The position numbers were made by a program, and so were the translations under genes. Below, piece after piece: positions 23,706-35,811 of a DNA stretch of 64,000 bases; position 1 is the stretch's first letter; every line of letters begins with the position of its first letter. This stretch comes from Anaeramoeba flamelloides (lineage: Eukaryota > Metamonada > Anaeramoebidae): positions 6,138,001-6,202,000 of the forward strand of contig JANTQA010000033.1 of the NCBI GenBank assembly GCA_027625915.1. The letters are read 5' to 3'. The notes below the pieces were generated by a model. The model was not told where the DNA came from, ran no database searches, and worked only from the letters and a program-made list of their open reading frames with translations.

Positions 23706-24320
23706 TTTTTTTTTTTTGGGAGAAGATAATTTCAGATTTTTAGAATAAAACTGATAGCTATTTTGTGGTTTAAACTTTGATAAAATATAATCATATTCAC
23801 TTCTCCAATTCCACCAAATCCAACTATTTAAAAGCCTATCAAGTAATGTTTTGACTTAATTATTATTTTTTTTGGAATCCTTTCAGTTATTTAAGTTCCA
23901 TTAATATTTCCTTTTATTATTCTCTCAATTGTAATGTTGTTGTTCATTTTAAACAAAATCCATAAATCCCAAATGTCACTGAGAAAAAAATATTTCTAAT
24001 TGTTTATGTTGTTATGAATTAAAAAAATTCAAAAATGAGGAAATAATAAAAAATGAAAAAATTAAATGTCACAATAGAACGTTGAGAGAAGGATAAATGA
24101 TAAGTTATTCAATATTCAAAATACTATTTTAAGCAATTCAACCCCACATTCTATTGTGGCAATTTTTTGAGACTTTTGAAAAAAAAATTAAAAAATCAAA
24201 GGAATGACGTACTTTAAATATTAAAAATCAATGAGTTTAAACCAAAGCAAAAAATGTTATTTTCTGATCCTCTTCAAAATTGTAAAAAAGTGAAGAATTT
24301 TCGTTTACCGTTGCTACTCC

Positions 24321-24688
24321 GTTAATATTTTAAGTTTTTTTTACTAAATTTGCCATTTTTCCAAAAACTATAAAACTTTTCCAATGCGCCCCGAGGGTAG
24401 AGGTTTTTTATCAGCGGACTTGAGTATTCTAAGAGCAATAAATTCGATTATATAATAACATAAAAATGTTTGGAGTTGAAACAGAAATTCAAGAATTGAA
24501 AATAATTTTCAGAAATCAAAACACAAAAAAAATATGAAAATTGTTATTTGAATTATTAAATTGTTTTTTTTTGATATTAGAAACCTCAATTCCGCTGAAA
24601 AAAAACCTCTACCCTCGGGGCGCATTGGAAAAGTTTTATGGTTTTTGGAAAAATGGCAAATTTAATAAAAAAAACTTTTAATATTAAG
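24321..24688. mobile_element. Foldback element with ~97-bp arms
   Basis: The left arm (24321-24418) and right arm (24591-24688) are nearly identical in inverse over about 97 bp, including TTTGCCATTTTTCCAAAAAC, TTTTCCAATGCGCCCCGAGG and TCAGCGGA. The loop of about 172 bp is AT-rich and noncoding. Both outer edges carry TTAA, which could be a piggyBac-type TTAA target but is also common by chance here. High arm identity indicates a young insertion. Confidence 0.7.
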
Positions 24689-25455
24689 AACCTACTTTTT
24701 GAACATGCGTAGTAGTTCATTTTTTATACTCAAAATTTTTGAAAATAAATGTTGGATAATCTTTTATATTTCAAAAAAAATGAGGAATTATTTATAAGAA
24801 AATAAATTATCAATTTTCTTCTGATCTTGGAGTATTCAATATTTAATATATTTTTCTTGAATTTTTTTAAACAAAATGAGATTTTCAACATTTATTTTTT
24901 CCAAAAACCCCATCAATAATTTTGGAAAAGTGATCTTTTATGGACAATAAAAATGTTTTTAAAATATTTCCAAGTTATTTTAAAGCCAAGAATTTATGTG
25001 TCAAAAAAGAACCGAACATTTGAATTAAAATTAAATTAAAAAATGAATTCTTGAAAAAATCATACGAACTTTTCATTAAAGTTGATAAAGGTGGCTGGGC
25101 TTATAGGTTAAATTGCATCAAATGTGTGATTAGGTACTCTATAACGTTTGATAAAAAAATACAAAATAAATGACAATTACATCAAATTAAGGAATTGACA
25201 TAACAATAGATTTGTTGGTAATTAATAATTCATCATTATTAGTTCCAAGATAAAAAAAAAAAAAAAAAAATTATATTCAACAATAAATTGGAGGTAATTT
25301 TGTATATTCATTAATATTTTTGAAATTTCATTTATAATTGTTTTGAAAAGTTAAAAAATATTTAATAAAAAAAATTTTTTAGATAAATAAAAAAATAAGA
25401 AAAAAAAAATAAAAAATATAATTAAATAATTCATTTCGAAAATTTTTAAATATAT

Positions 25456-25949
25456 TTAATTATCAGTATTCTTCTCATTATTATTTTGTTCACCAACACT
25501 TGTATTATTTTGATTATTTTCAATTTTATTTTTATTAATATTTTTTAAATAATGCTCTAAATTAGTTAACTTTTCAATTTTATTTGTTTGTGATTCAAAA
25601 AAACGTTGCATTGTTTGATTATTCTGTTCTAATTCTTTATTTTTTGTTTGTTGCTGTATTAATAATTTTTCAATTTTAGCCGAAGAATTTTTTTTTTCAT
25701 TTAGTTTTTTTAATAAATTGGAATTTTCTTTTTTTAAAGAGGAAATATCTCTTTTATAACTATTTGTTTCAGAGGTATGTTCAACAATTTTCTGCTGTTG
25801 CTGCTGTAATTGCACTTTTTTTGATTCAATGTCCCGATTTAGTCTTTCTATTTGCATTTTAATTATTGTATTTTTTGCTTGCACTTTTAGAGATTCGATT
25901 AATAATGGCTGAATGGTTTGATTCTTATTCAATTTGCTTTGATTTTGAC

Positions 25950-26008
<59 letters not shown>

Positions 26009-28196
26009 GTTTGGCTATTTAAAAGGTGATCTAATTGAAACTGCAATTCAAAAATTTGGTCATTTAAATTGTTTGCAATTTTCATTTGATCTTCAAGTTT
26101 ATCGTTTAGTTGTTGGGTAATTTTTTCTTGAATATTTTTTTCATTAATCAATTCTGCTTTTATTTCTTCATCTCTTTGTTTAGCCTGTATACAATCGTTG
26201 CCAAGTTCTTGGATTATAGTTTGGATTTGCACTTTACCAGATCTTAAAGTTTTGATAATTTCTTGTTTTTCTTCAAGGTTTTTTTGGAAATCTAATTTTA
26301 ATTTTCTTAAGGGCTCGTGAGCCTTTAGTGTGACATTATTTCTAATTTTTTCAATTTCAGATAAGAGCAGTTCCCTTGTTTCTTCAAGTTGTTTGATCTT
26401 TTCCAGTGTTGAAAAAAATTCGATCTCATTTTCAGACTTGAATAACTTTAATTGGGTTTCATATGTTTCTTCTTTATTTTTTATGATTTTGATTAACTGC
26501 TCATCCCTTTTTTTTTCTTTTTCGCTGGTGTTGGACGTTAATTGCTTTTGGTATTCGCCAAGTATAATGGATTGTTCATCGATTTGGTATTTTAATTCTT
26601 CTTCTCTCCGATTTGAACTATGTACAATCCTTTGCTTCTCTTCTCGCAAGGTGCCCAATTCAGAGATTAAATCAAATAACCTAGTTTCTCTTTTTTTATA
26701 ATAATCCTGTTTTTTTTCCAATTCACTGTTTTTTTTTTTTAAAGTCGTATAGGTGTTCGACAAATGCTTTGTTAATTCCTCGGTGTCAACTCTTGTCTTT
26801 TGCTCATATTCTTCAAGTGATTCTATTTTGCCACTCATTTCTCTGAGCTTTTTGGATAAAAATCTATTAGAACTTAATAAATCATCAGACTCTTCTTGTG
26901 TTTCTTTCAATCGGTATTCGAGATCCTCTTTGTCATCAAAAAATAATCCATCGAATTCAAGTGGAAACATTAGATCATCATCATCATCTTCATCATCATT
27001 AATAACACGATTATCATTATTAGGATTATGATTATAATTATTATTGTTTTGGTTGTTCAAATTATTCTCATTATATGAGTTAGAATTTATGCTCTTGTTT
27101 TCGTTCTTATTTTTATTAGTGGTTGTGTTTTGATTTCTTTTTTCTTGTTCTTGGTTATTTGAATTAGTCAAACCCAAATTTGTTTCATGGCTGTTTGAAC
27201 GAACAGTGGTTTGAGTTTGTTCAAATTTTTGAGATTCTGTGGAATTAATCTTATTTTCATCGTTGACTTTGTTGTTTTGATTAAGATCTGTTTTTTTGAA
27301 AGGATCTTGGATTTGCTTTTCATTTTTTTTTTTTTTTTTCTTTTTTTTTTGATGACGAGCAAGGAGCAATTCAAACTAAGAAAAAGTAAAAGTTACATTT
27401 TTGTAGTTTCTGTTCTATTAAAAAGGAAACCTGTACATTAATTGTTTTTTTATTTTTTTTTACATTCATTTTTACTGTCATTTTACAATTAAAAACTGGA
27501 AATTTTGAATACAAAGTTCCATTTATATTTTACCTTATTGAAAGTTGAAAAAACAAAGATCTTGACAAAATCAATAAAAAATGAGATTTAGTGGAATTTA
27601 TTTGAATCTAAACTTCCTTTTTGAACTTTTGGGATCAAATATTAATTTCTGAGAATTTGATTTTAATACTTAAAATTTTTAAGTAAAGTTCACCGATACT
27701 GATAAATTCACAAAAATGTTTTTCATTGTTTTGTTCACTTTCCAATTTTTGAAAATGATTTTATGAGCTTTGAATAAAGAATTTTATTGTTCTAAATTCA
27801 AAGAAAACTTGTAAATTAGTTGGGAACAATTTTGTTTTAAAAGTAGGTTTGTTTACAAGATACAAAAAAATGGAAATTGAGATAAAAAAGTTTTAAACTT
27901 TTTTTTTTGAATTTATATGTAGCACACAGACTTAGAAAGGTTAAAACAAAAGAAATGTAAAACGAATCAAGACCGAAGGCAGACAGAGAATGAATTTTTA
28001 AAAAAACGAAATCAAAAAACAATTGGTACTTATTCAAGCTAATAGAACAGTCATTAATTTTTTTTTTTTGTTGGTTTGTTGAGGAATAGTTCTTAGTTTT
28101 TTTAAAAAAATAGAAGAAAAAGAATTTATTTACCAATTCTTGGCCTTTTTTTTCCTTTTCAGTGACCCCGTTTTCGTCGGGTGAGGTTTCACTCAT
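25456..28196 (-). CDS. Long coiled-coil protein (2 exons), unrecognised
   Basis: Exon 1 is 28196-28134 (MSETSPDENGVTEKEKKGQEL). The intron is 28133-27376 (758 bp, GTAAAT...CTTAG, phase 0). Exon 2, 27375-25456, opens FELLLARHQ. The product is 660 residues. After a Lys run and an Asn/Ser-rich acidic region (about 40-140), heptad-rich coiled coil runs almost to the end. It is broken by a pure Asn run encoded by the ATT repeats at 25948-26008 and by a short Gln run. There is no membrane segment or catalytic motif. Such proteins usually serve as scaffolds, tethers or cytoskeletal linkers, but no family can be named. It is divergent from the gene at 28642. Confidence 0.8.
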
Positions 28197-28641
28197 TTTA
28201 TATTTTGTGTTTTTCTTTTTAAATAAAAGAAAAATCGAAAAACGAGATTAAAAAGTTAAAAAATGATTATTGAAAATATTTTTGTTTTTGTATTTGGGAA
28301 CTAGTAGTCTGTAAATTTGGATCGTTTTTCTTTTTATCAAATATTAAAATTTTTACTACACCTTCCTTGGTTTTGTTTTATTGGTAATTTCAAAATCTTG
28401 AAGAAAATATGTTGAATAATTTTTGAAAAAAAATCACTTTGTGGGCAATGTGTAGAATGAATTGAGACTCAAAAATGGTTGAACAGTAGGGTGGTGTTAA
28501 GATCATTGACAAGAAAGTTTATTTTGAATAAGAAAACAAAACTATCAAATAATCTTTTGGTTTCATTTTTTCAAAAGATAACAATTTTTTTTCGCCATTT
28601 TTACTCATTAATCTTTTCTATTTTCTTTAATTTAATCAATA
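28197..28641. promoter_or_regulatory. Shared upstream region of two divergent coiled-coil genes
   Basis: Only 445 bp separate the start codons at 28196 (-) and 28642 (+), so both promoters must lie here or overlap into the genes. The sequence is AT-rich with A and T runs near each start. I cannot point to a defined TATA box or initiator element. Confidence 0.35.
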
Positions 28642-28947
28642 ATGAACAACAACGAACTTGACAATCTCCTCTTCTCGATGGAGAAAGAATTAAAACAAAC
28701 AGAGAAACAACTTGAAGAAGAATCTAAAGCACTTGACAAAAAAGAAGAAGAATGGAAAAAACAAGTAGAGGAATATAAAAAAAAAGAAAAACAAAGAAAA
28801 ACAGAATTAAAAAAACTTGAAGAAAGAGAAGATGAACTTAAAAAAGAAATCGAAAAAAACACCCAAGAAATTTCTACAATGGAACAAGAACTTGAAGAGT
28901 TGTTAAATAATATTAAAGAAAAGATTGAAAAAGTAAAGCAAATTTAA
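28642..28947 (+). CDS. Small coiled-coil protein, 101 residues
   Basis: A single exon starts at an ATG preceded by an A-rich context (AATCAATA) and ends in TAA. After MNNNELDNLLFSM the whole chain is charged heptad sequence (Glu/Lys-rich, with Leu at coil core positions) ending KEKIEKVKQI. It is thus a single rod of about 85 residues, similar in size to prefoldin or small adaptor coils, but without a family signature. Codon use and strong amphipathic periodicity make a real gene likely despite its size. Confidence 0.7.
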   Translation: MNNNELDNLLFSMEKELKQTEKQLEEESKALDKKEEEWKKQVEEYKKKEKQRKTELKKLEEREDELKKEIEKNTQEISTMEQELEELLNNIKEKIEKVKQI

Positions 28948-30612
28948 TCAAATTGCTCTCTTTTTTTTTAAAAAAGTTTGATTTAAAATTAACGCCTTTA
29001 ACCTCTTGTTGATTCAAATAGAAATTTGTTCTTATTTTCAAATTTTTTTGAAACAAAAAGTTATTTCAAAAATAAATCCGAAGGCTTTATTACCTTCTTT
29101 TTATAACAACAAACATTTGTCTTTGATGGGGACTTTTTTACATTAATTTGGCATTTTTTTTTTTTTTGTTCTACTCTTCAAACACAAACATAATTAAAGG
29201 TAAATCTTTAAGATAACAGCATTCTTTTAGGCCATTTCTAACAACCATTGTCCATGTTGTAATTGGGCTGGAAAGAATTATCTCCACAAAAAGTTTTCAT
29301 TGGGACAACAACCAAACACAAAGCCCTGAACCTCATTTAATTTTGTTTCTTTGTGAAGTGTTTTTTCCTTTCTACAGCCCTCGCACTCTTAACACAAAAT
29401 AGACACAACAAAGAAAATTTCTTTATATTGCACAAACTTTGAATCTAAAACGCTTAATTTTTATTTAGATTATTGTTCGAATAGAAAAGAAAAAAGATTG
29501 TGTTTTTTTCTGGTCAATCTTTTTATGTTCGTTAGTGGTTTGTTTTGTGTTTGATTCAATTGATCTTATAATGCACACTAAATAGTTCCACGATTGTAAT
29601 TTTATGAATCTGTAATAACAAAAACTTTAAACTAGTATCCATACAATATATCTTGACTGTAATAAATCTTTTCTGAATCTTCTCAACAAATAAATGAAAC
29701 AAAGTTGCTGTCTTCCAATAACTAGAAATTCCCTTTTCATTTAATACTAAAATGTTTAAATTAAGAAAGTTCCAAATAAATTTGTATTTTAAATATCAAA
29801 AAATTGTTTATCTTGAATTTATATAAAGGGTCCAATAACCAGAAAAAAGATTCCTCTAGTGAGTCTTGGAAGCAAAATCAAAAAAAATTAACTTTTTTTT
29901 GAAATAGAAAAAAACAGTAAAAAACTGATCACTAAGACAATAAAACTTATTTTAAATCTATTTTCTGAAATGGAATTTTTATTTTCAAAATTTAATCTAT
30001 TTTTGAACTTTTCAAAATTCAACCCAATTTCCTAATTCTTTAAAAAAAAATTATTTTTTGAAGAAAAAAGTAATTTTATTGTCTGTTAAAAAAGTGGAAA
30101 AATATACACTAAAAAACAAAATCACTTTACTTTTTAAATAACTTTCTTTAACAAAAAATAGGATTAATTCCAAAAAAAAAAAATCTAATAATTATTTGAA
30201 ACTGAAAAGAATAGAATTACTTTAGATATGTTATATTTCTGAACAATTTTTTTCTTTTTCTATAAAAAAAAAAAACACTAACAAATAGTAAAATATGAAA
30301 TTAAAAATGTTCCCAAAATAATTTTTTTAAAACCTGTAAAATCCATGCTAAAATTGAAAGAAATACTTTTTAATTTAATTTTTTTTTCAAAATAATAATA
30401 AATAGCCCATTCTGAATTATTTTAGTGAGTAATAATACATACACAAAAATAATCAAAGGAATTTACTCTTATTTTTCAAATTTGAAAATATTTCCTAACA
30501 ATTATAACCTATTCAAATTATCAAAATAATTAGAATAATAAAAATAGATTGTAGCAAATAACTTATCTGAATATAACAAGTTCGCTGTTTATCCTCTTAA
30601 TAGTTTAAAAAA

Positions 30613-30630
30613 AAAAAGTTAAATAATTTT
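30613..30630. repeat. Left target-site duplication of the SINE
   Basis: AAAAAGTTAAATAATTTT, identical to 31005-31022. It merges with the element's T-run (the A-tail on the other strand). Confidence 0.8.
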
Positions 30631-31004
30631 TTTTTTTTTTCCATTAAAGAGTGGGTAATAAAAGTCCACCTGTTTACCCGAATCCCTAATTTGAATTAGA
30701 GATATTGTTGAACCAAGTGAGAGCTGGTAATTTCTCCCAAAAATCGGATCCGCTCCATAAATTGAGAGGGATTTTGTTCCAATTCCGTTCAGTTTTATAA
30801 TAGTCAAAAAGATTCAATTCGGTCAAACGATTTCCTCAAAGAATTAGTGGTTCTAAGAAGCATAAGCCCGATTTTTACTTAAAATTACACCGTGGTGACT
30901 ATTTGAGAAAATGGTAAACAATAAGAAATAATGGTTAAGGGAATAGAACCCCGGCCTTCAGATGGTACACTCGGTTGTGTTTCCACTTGCCCATACCGGT
31001 TCTC
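30631..31004 (-). mobile_element. Full-length tRNA-derived SINE with target-site duplication
   Basis: Read on the minus strand the element starts GAGAACCGGTATGGGCAAGT. TGGGCAAGTGG (30993-30983) matches the Pol III A box in 10 of 11 positions. GGTTCTATTCC (30950-30940) matches the B-box consensus GGTTCNANNCC. The boxes are 32 bp apart, as in tRNA genes, but acceptor-stem pairing fails, so this is a tRNA-derived promoter and not a tRNA gene. About 300 bp of unrelated body follows, ending in an A-run (T-run at 30627-30640 on the plus strand). An 18-bp direct repeat, AAAAAGTTAAATAATTTT, flanks it at 30613-30630 and 31005-31022. That is the signature of L1-type target-primed insertion. No second copy is visible in the window. 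Confidence 0.82.
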
Positions 31005-31022
31005 AAAAAGTTAAATAATTTT
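31005..31022. repeat. Right target-site duplication of the SINE
   Basis: AAAAAGTTAAATAATTTT, directly adjoining the 5' head of the SINE (minus strand). Confidence 0.8.
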
Positions 31023-31062
31023 ATTGCATTTCAAGAAATTAAATCAATCTCTCAAATATTCA

Positions 31063-31815
31063 GAAAATACCCGAAATTGAAAATACCCAAAATTTTAACT
31101 GGAAAAAACACTTTTTGAACAACTTCTAAGAAACCTGGGTGCCAATATATCCAGACAAAAGATATATTTGGACTTTTATTGTCGAAAAAAATTTTATTAG
31201 CTGAAAATAACAAAATTTGAAAAATTTTAATTTTAGGGAATGGTATTCAACCCATTTTGTGTGAAAAGAATTGGTATCTTGGATGACTGTAACATTTCTG
31301 GTTATTTCAAAATGTTATTAACTAAATGAGAGAAAAAGTACTTGAATGGAAAATTTTGAATTGTGTATCATTACCCATAATTTTGTAATTTTAATTTCAA
31401 TCCAAAAATAACTTAGTAATATCTAATTGTACAATACATAACCATACCCTACACAAGGTGACCCAAGCCAAACTTTATTGAACTTCCCATTTCATAAAAG
31501 GTACTGGATTAACTAAAACATACAAACACAAACCATACCAAACCAAAAACAAACCATCACAATACGAACGCATACCTAGAAACTTGCCCTAATAAGTACC
31601 AAAAATTACTCAAGTATACTCAAAGGGTACGAAAACCTCTTTAGAGGGGTTTAAAGTAGAATGTACAAAAAAAATATTTTTTTTGTAAGTAATATTGTTA
31701 TTTTACCGTTAAACTGGGTGTATTGGCACTAGAGTTTCTTAGAAGTTGTTCAAAAAGTTTTTTTTTAGTGGTTAAAAAATTTTTGGGTATTTTCAATTTC
31801 GGTTATTTCGAGATT
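31063..31815. mobile_element. TIR transposon, ~85-bp inverted termini
   Basis: The left end (ACCCGAAATTGAAAATACCC, then CTTTTTGAACAACTTCTAAG AAAC, then GTGCCAATA) is repeated in inverse at about 31725-31810. The two arms differ at only a few places plus a small gap. The interior of about 570 bp includes a C/A-rich tract near 31500-31580 built on CATACCAAACC-like words. There is no transposase frame. It lies 41 bp from the SINE. Exact ends and target duplication are not resolved. Confidence 0.65.
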
Positions 31816-31946
31816 ATTTCAAACACCCAAATTAAATAAATTATTAGATATAAAATCATTGATCATTTTTTTTTTTAAATAAATATTGTAAGCAGTATGA
31901 ATACGATAAAAAAATCTTAAAAATTGAGTAATTTTGTTAAAAATGT

Positions 31947-32005
31947 GTGTTATAGATAACGGTGTATATTCTACAAGGCACCCTGGTGACCAACCAAGTT
32001 CTTGT
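31947..32005 (+). pseudogene. Possible actin-like scrap
   Basis: One frame reads CVIDNGVYSTRHPGDQPSSC before a stop. This echoes the actin N-terminus (V[VI]DNGS...AGFAGDDAP). It is short, lacks the phosphate-binding Gly-Ser, and no further actin motif follows in the next 300 bp. It could be chance. Confidence 0.2.
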
Positions 32006-33605
32006 TGAAAAAAAAAAACACATACAAACACTCTTTCCATTTCTTTTTAGGCTTGTTAGGCTTATAAGAAGGTGTGAGTATATTGGAACAAGAAAATTAG
32101 AGAAACAAATGTTAAGAAATATGATGAAATTCTTGATAAAAAAAGATCAATCTCGTTTACTCTCTGGTATAAATGAGTTAAGCTTTTACAATAATTTGAA
32201 CAATTTCAAAAAAGTATTCATACTTTGAGCTAATTGTATTTATATCAAGTAACCAAACAAAATCAAATTAAGAGGGTTCTGATTTTTGCTAAACCGTCCA
32301 TGTTCTTTATTAAAAATAATAAAGTAATCAATTTTTAATTATCCTTCATTGATAAAATTTTGGTTAATGATGCCTTATTATAGATTTAATCTTAAACCCA
32401 TATTATATTAATGCATAAATTTTGAAGTGGGTAAATTTATAACTTCTAATTCTACAAGTGGATAAACATAGCATGTAAAATATTTTCAACTTGATTTATT
32501 TTTCAAAAAATGAGAAATAAATTATGGGTGTATAAAAAAATCAAATGGTTCTAAAAATCTATAAATAAATGAGAAATTATTGTAGGAATTTTGGAATTCT
32601 GATACCTTTGTTTGTTTTTATTATCTAGAAACCATTTAATTTGAAAAATTTTTCCCATATAAGAAGTTTTATCATTTTGATCAATAAATATTATAAATAA
32701 TATTATCTATTTTTTATGCTGTTTTATAATAAATTCATATATGCCTCAAAATGTTTTGTTGATTTTATGTATTTTTAAACAAAGTTTAAGGTTTTGATCA
32801 TTTTTCTTCAGACAAACTGTCATAAATTAACTAAAGTGTTATTTCACTAAAAATAAAAATGTTTTGAAATTTTTTTTTTTTTTTATCTAAATAGATCGAA
32901 AAAAAAACAAACTGAAAAAATTATCAGATTTTCTAATTTGGAATTAATTGCAAAAAATCGTTTAATTTTTTAGAATATATTACATTTCTCTAATGTTGAA
33001 AAATGTCCTTGGTTTTTCAACTTAACTTAAAAAGTTGTAAAAATATGTATCACGTTATCTTAATGAACGTAGATGTTTAAGATTTAGTAACCCCTTGGTT
33101 ATCGAATGTATAAATAGTTTTTTTTTTTTTTTTTTTTTATTTATTTCTTATTTTTACCACTAATGAAAAAAAATATGTTAAATATATTTTAAATTAAATA
33201 TCAAAGTAAAAAGAAAAAATTTTGAATTATTTTTTGAGTTATTGTTTTTATAATAAATAAATATACCTGGAAAAAATTTTTCAAATCTGTTTTAATTGTC
33301 AGATGGTGGTGAAAAGTAAAATTTTGAATTATTTTATTACTTCTTTTTCACTGACCAACTATGATCCCCGAAGGTGAAATTCCCTAAACTTGATTAATAC
33401 TGATTCCTAAAACTATAAAGTGAATTATACATAAAAAATATAGAGAAAAAAATTTAATAAATTTAATTTCGCTTATAATGAAAATTCAACTTAAAAGTTC
33501 GAAAATGTGAATATTCTTAATTTTTGGTTTTATATGATGTTTTTAATTCGGTTTTGATTACAATAATCAGTCTAATTTTTGAACTCGGTTTTTATTTTAA
33601 AATTA

Positions 33606-33655
33606 ACAAAAAAAAATAAACTAAAAAAAATAAACTAAAAAAAATAAACAAAAAA
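33606..33655. repeat. 13-bp tandem repeat (AAAAAAATAAACT)
   Basis: Three to four tandem copies of AAAAAAATAAACT-like units. A microsatellite-scale repeat with no gene association. Confidence 0.7.
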
Positions 33656-34817
33656 TATTAGAAAATTAGAATTTTGTTTTTTAATATTAATATTACCATT
33701 AATTTGACCGTTTTTTTTTTTTATTTGTCGATTATTTTCAAGAATGGTCATTTTATTTATACGAAATGTTTCGTTTTTAGCAGCCGCCGTATGCTATTTC
33801 TTTGGAATTTTGTTAGAACCTTAGTTTGGTTTGACTACTTTTAATAATTCAACTTTCATACAAAATTTCAATGAAAAACAAAGGTATATTAAATCTAGAA
33901 TTTGGGTAAATTTTTTAGATTTTTTTTATAGTGTTATTCTGTTTTATCTCGTGGGAAAAGAAATTAATTTTTTAGATTTTTGAGTTTTTTTACTTTTTCA
34001 TTTTAATATTTTTACACTTTAGATTTGTTTTTTCTTTGACATTGGGAATTGAAATTATATAAATTAGTTTTTCTTTTAGTTTTCTTGTTAGTTTGTGTTT
34101 ATACTTTTTTTCTCCAAAAAACATAAAAATAAATAAAAATAAAAATGTGTTCTAAAGCATCTTAGAATACATATCTTTTCCCTAATTAACTACAATCGAA
34201 ATAAATAAAATATTTTGCCAAATTCTTTTAAATTTCTAGAAAACAGTAGTTAATTATTTTTTTAATCTAAGGAATAACAAGAAAATTTCTAAAAAAATTT
34301 TTTTTATTTCAAATATTAAAAAAAAACTAACAACTATTTTTCAAAATTCAAAAGAATTTAGTACAATCAAAGAGTTTATTCAATTCTTTCAAATCTTGGA
34401 AAGTTTAATGAAAAATGTCAAGGTTAATTTTAATTTCTTAAATTAAAAAAAAAAGGGACCTAACCAGCGTGGATACTTTTTTAAAGTGGTCATGTATACT
34501 ATATTATTATTTTTTATATAAATATATTTATTTTTTTATATAAATATTTTATTTATTTTTCTTCTTCTCCTGTTTAATTTTGATTAAAATTAATTTGATT
34601 GTTCATTTATCCCAATTAATAAATAAATAAAAACCATCTATAATTTTAATCAAAAACCTTTATCTTTCTTAATCAGAACATTATCTTACAAAAAAAATTG
34701 AATTATTCTGTAGAATCATTAAATGGTGTAAAGAAGTGTTGAATATTTAAATAGTTTAATTAATATTATTTTAAATATCGATTATATAAAATAAAGATAT
34801 TCTACTTTTTAAGAAAT

Positions 34818-35222
34818 ATCGCCATCCAAAGGCTATCATTAAATTATTTTGATATCAAATTTTGATGTTGATATATATTTTTTAAAATTTATGAATATAG
34901 GAATTGGAAATCCCATATTGAAATTTATTTTTCTTACTGGATTAATTTGAAACATAAACTTCTGGTGATACGATCAAAAAAAAAATCATTTTTCTAGAGT
35001 AACTTTTATGTCGTCTCTCTATGAAATTTCGATGTTTAATAGACATTTTGTTTTCAAAAAATATATTTTTTGGTATTCATAAAAAATTCTTGAATATTAA
35101 TTCACTCAAAATTTTCTTTTCACTCAGAAATTTATTGTTCTCATATTCAACTTTTTGAAAATCTATATCAACATAAAATTTGATCTCGAAAAAAAAAATC
35201 AGGGTAGCTTTGGAAAGACTGT
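34818..35222. mobile_element. Old copy of the 53.7-kb MITE family
   Basis: The left end (GCCATCCAAAGGCTATCATT) and right end (AGGGTAGCTTTGGAAAGACT) correspond to the termini of the element at 53704-54100. The interior shares AAAAATTCTTGAATATT and TTCTCATATT in order. The length is about 405 bp. The copy is substantially more mutated than the 53.7-kb copy. Confidence 0.6.
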
Positions 35223-35811
35223 CGAGTAAATATTACTTTTTTGCAAAATAAATGGACCAAAATTTTCATTCATCTTTAAAAAAAAAAGATTTTAAAAGAT
35301 TAATCTAACCTTTCAAATTTTTCTCTCTTCAGTCAAGTTTAAATTATTCATTTGTGTGTTTTATAATTGAGAATTTTGCTGTTTTTTTTTAATTCTTGAA
35401 GAGTGTGTTTTTTTTGGAAAGTTGAATGAAATTTTAGATCTTTTTATTTGGTCATTAACAGCAATTAAAAAACAATAACAATTGGAAACCAGGGCTTTTA
35501 AAAGGGTTAATAAAAAATAATTATAAAAATAATAAAAAAAGGGATAGATTGGATTTGTTTAATTTTCCACTCTAATGGTATTTATTTGAATATATTGTTT
35601 TAAATATATATTGTCATAACCATTAAATAGAAGTTGTGATTAAAATCAATTTAATTGTATTATTTATAAAAAAAAAACAAAATTAATTATTAAATAAAAA
35701 AAATAGGAACAGGATATAAAATAATATAATTTTTGTTTTTAGTTTTTATAAATAAAGGTTAATATATCACTTTGATCATTTATTAATAAATTAACAACAA
35801 TCAAGATCATC

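Larger units (their letters stand above)
19539..25455. other. Intergenic repeat field
   Basis: About 5.9 kb without a supported gene. It holds an element with AAGGGTCTAGTCATT ends (20070-20904), one half of a divergent segmental duplication (20930-22770) interrupted by a transposon (21647-22242), a MITE with relic HTH coding (23173-23705) and a foldback element (24321-24688). The 61-codon minus frame at 22570-22755 lies in the duplicated segment and has no start context or partner exon. Confidence 0.6.
28948..35811. other. Intergenic region with SINE and transposons
   Basis: 6.9 kb without a convincing gene. 29100-29500 is slightly less AT-rich, but I can identify nothing in it. A tRNA-derived SINE lies at 30631-31004, a TIR element at 31063-31815, an actin-like scrap at 31947-32005, a 13-bp tandem repeat at 33606-33655 and an old MITE at 34818-35222. 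The rest is AT-rich sequence with long A and T runs. Confidence 0.55.

Noticed and set aside
26330-27031. Two plus-strand ORFs (Ser/Phe-rich, 123 and 92 codons)
   Set aside because: They are antisense shadows of the coiled-coil gene; Ser/Phe/Leu richness is the complement of Glu/Lys codons.
30931-31004. Minus-strand tRNA gene
   Set aside because: A and B boxes are present, but the first seven bases do not pair with the sequence after the T arm and no clear anticodon stem forms. Flanking repeats and the A-tail show a SINE.
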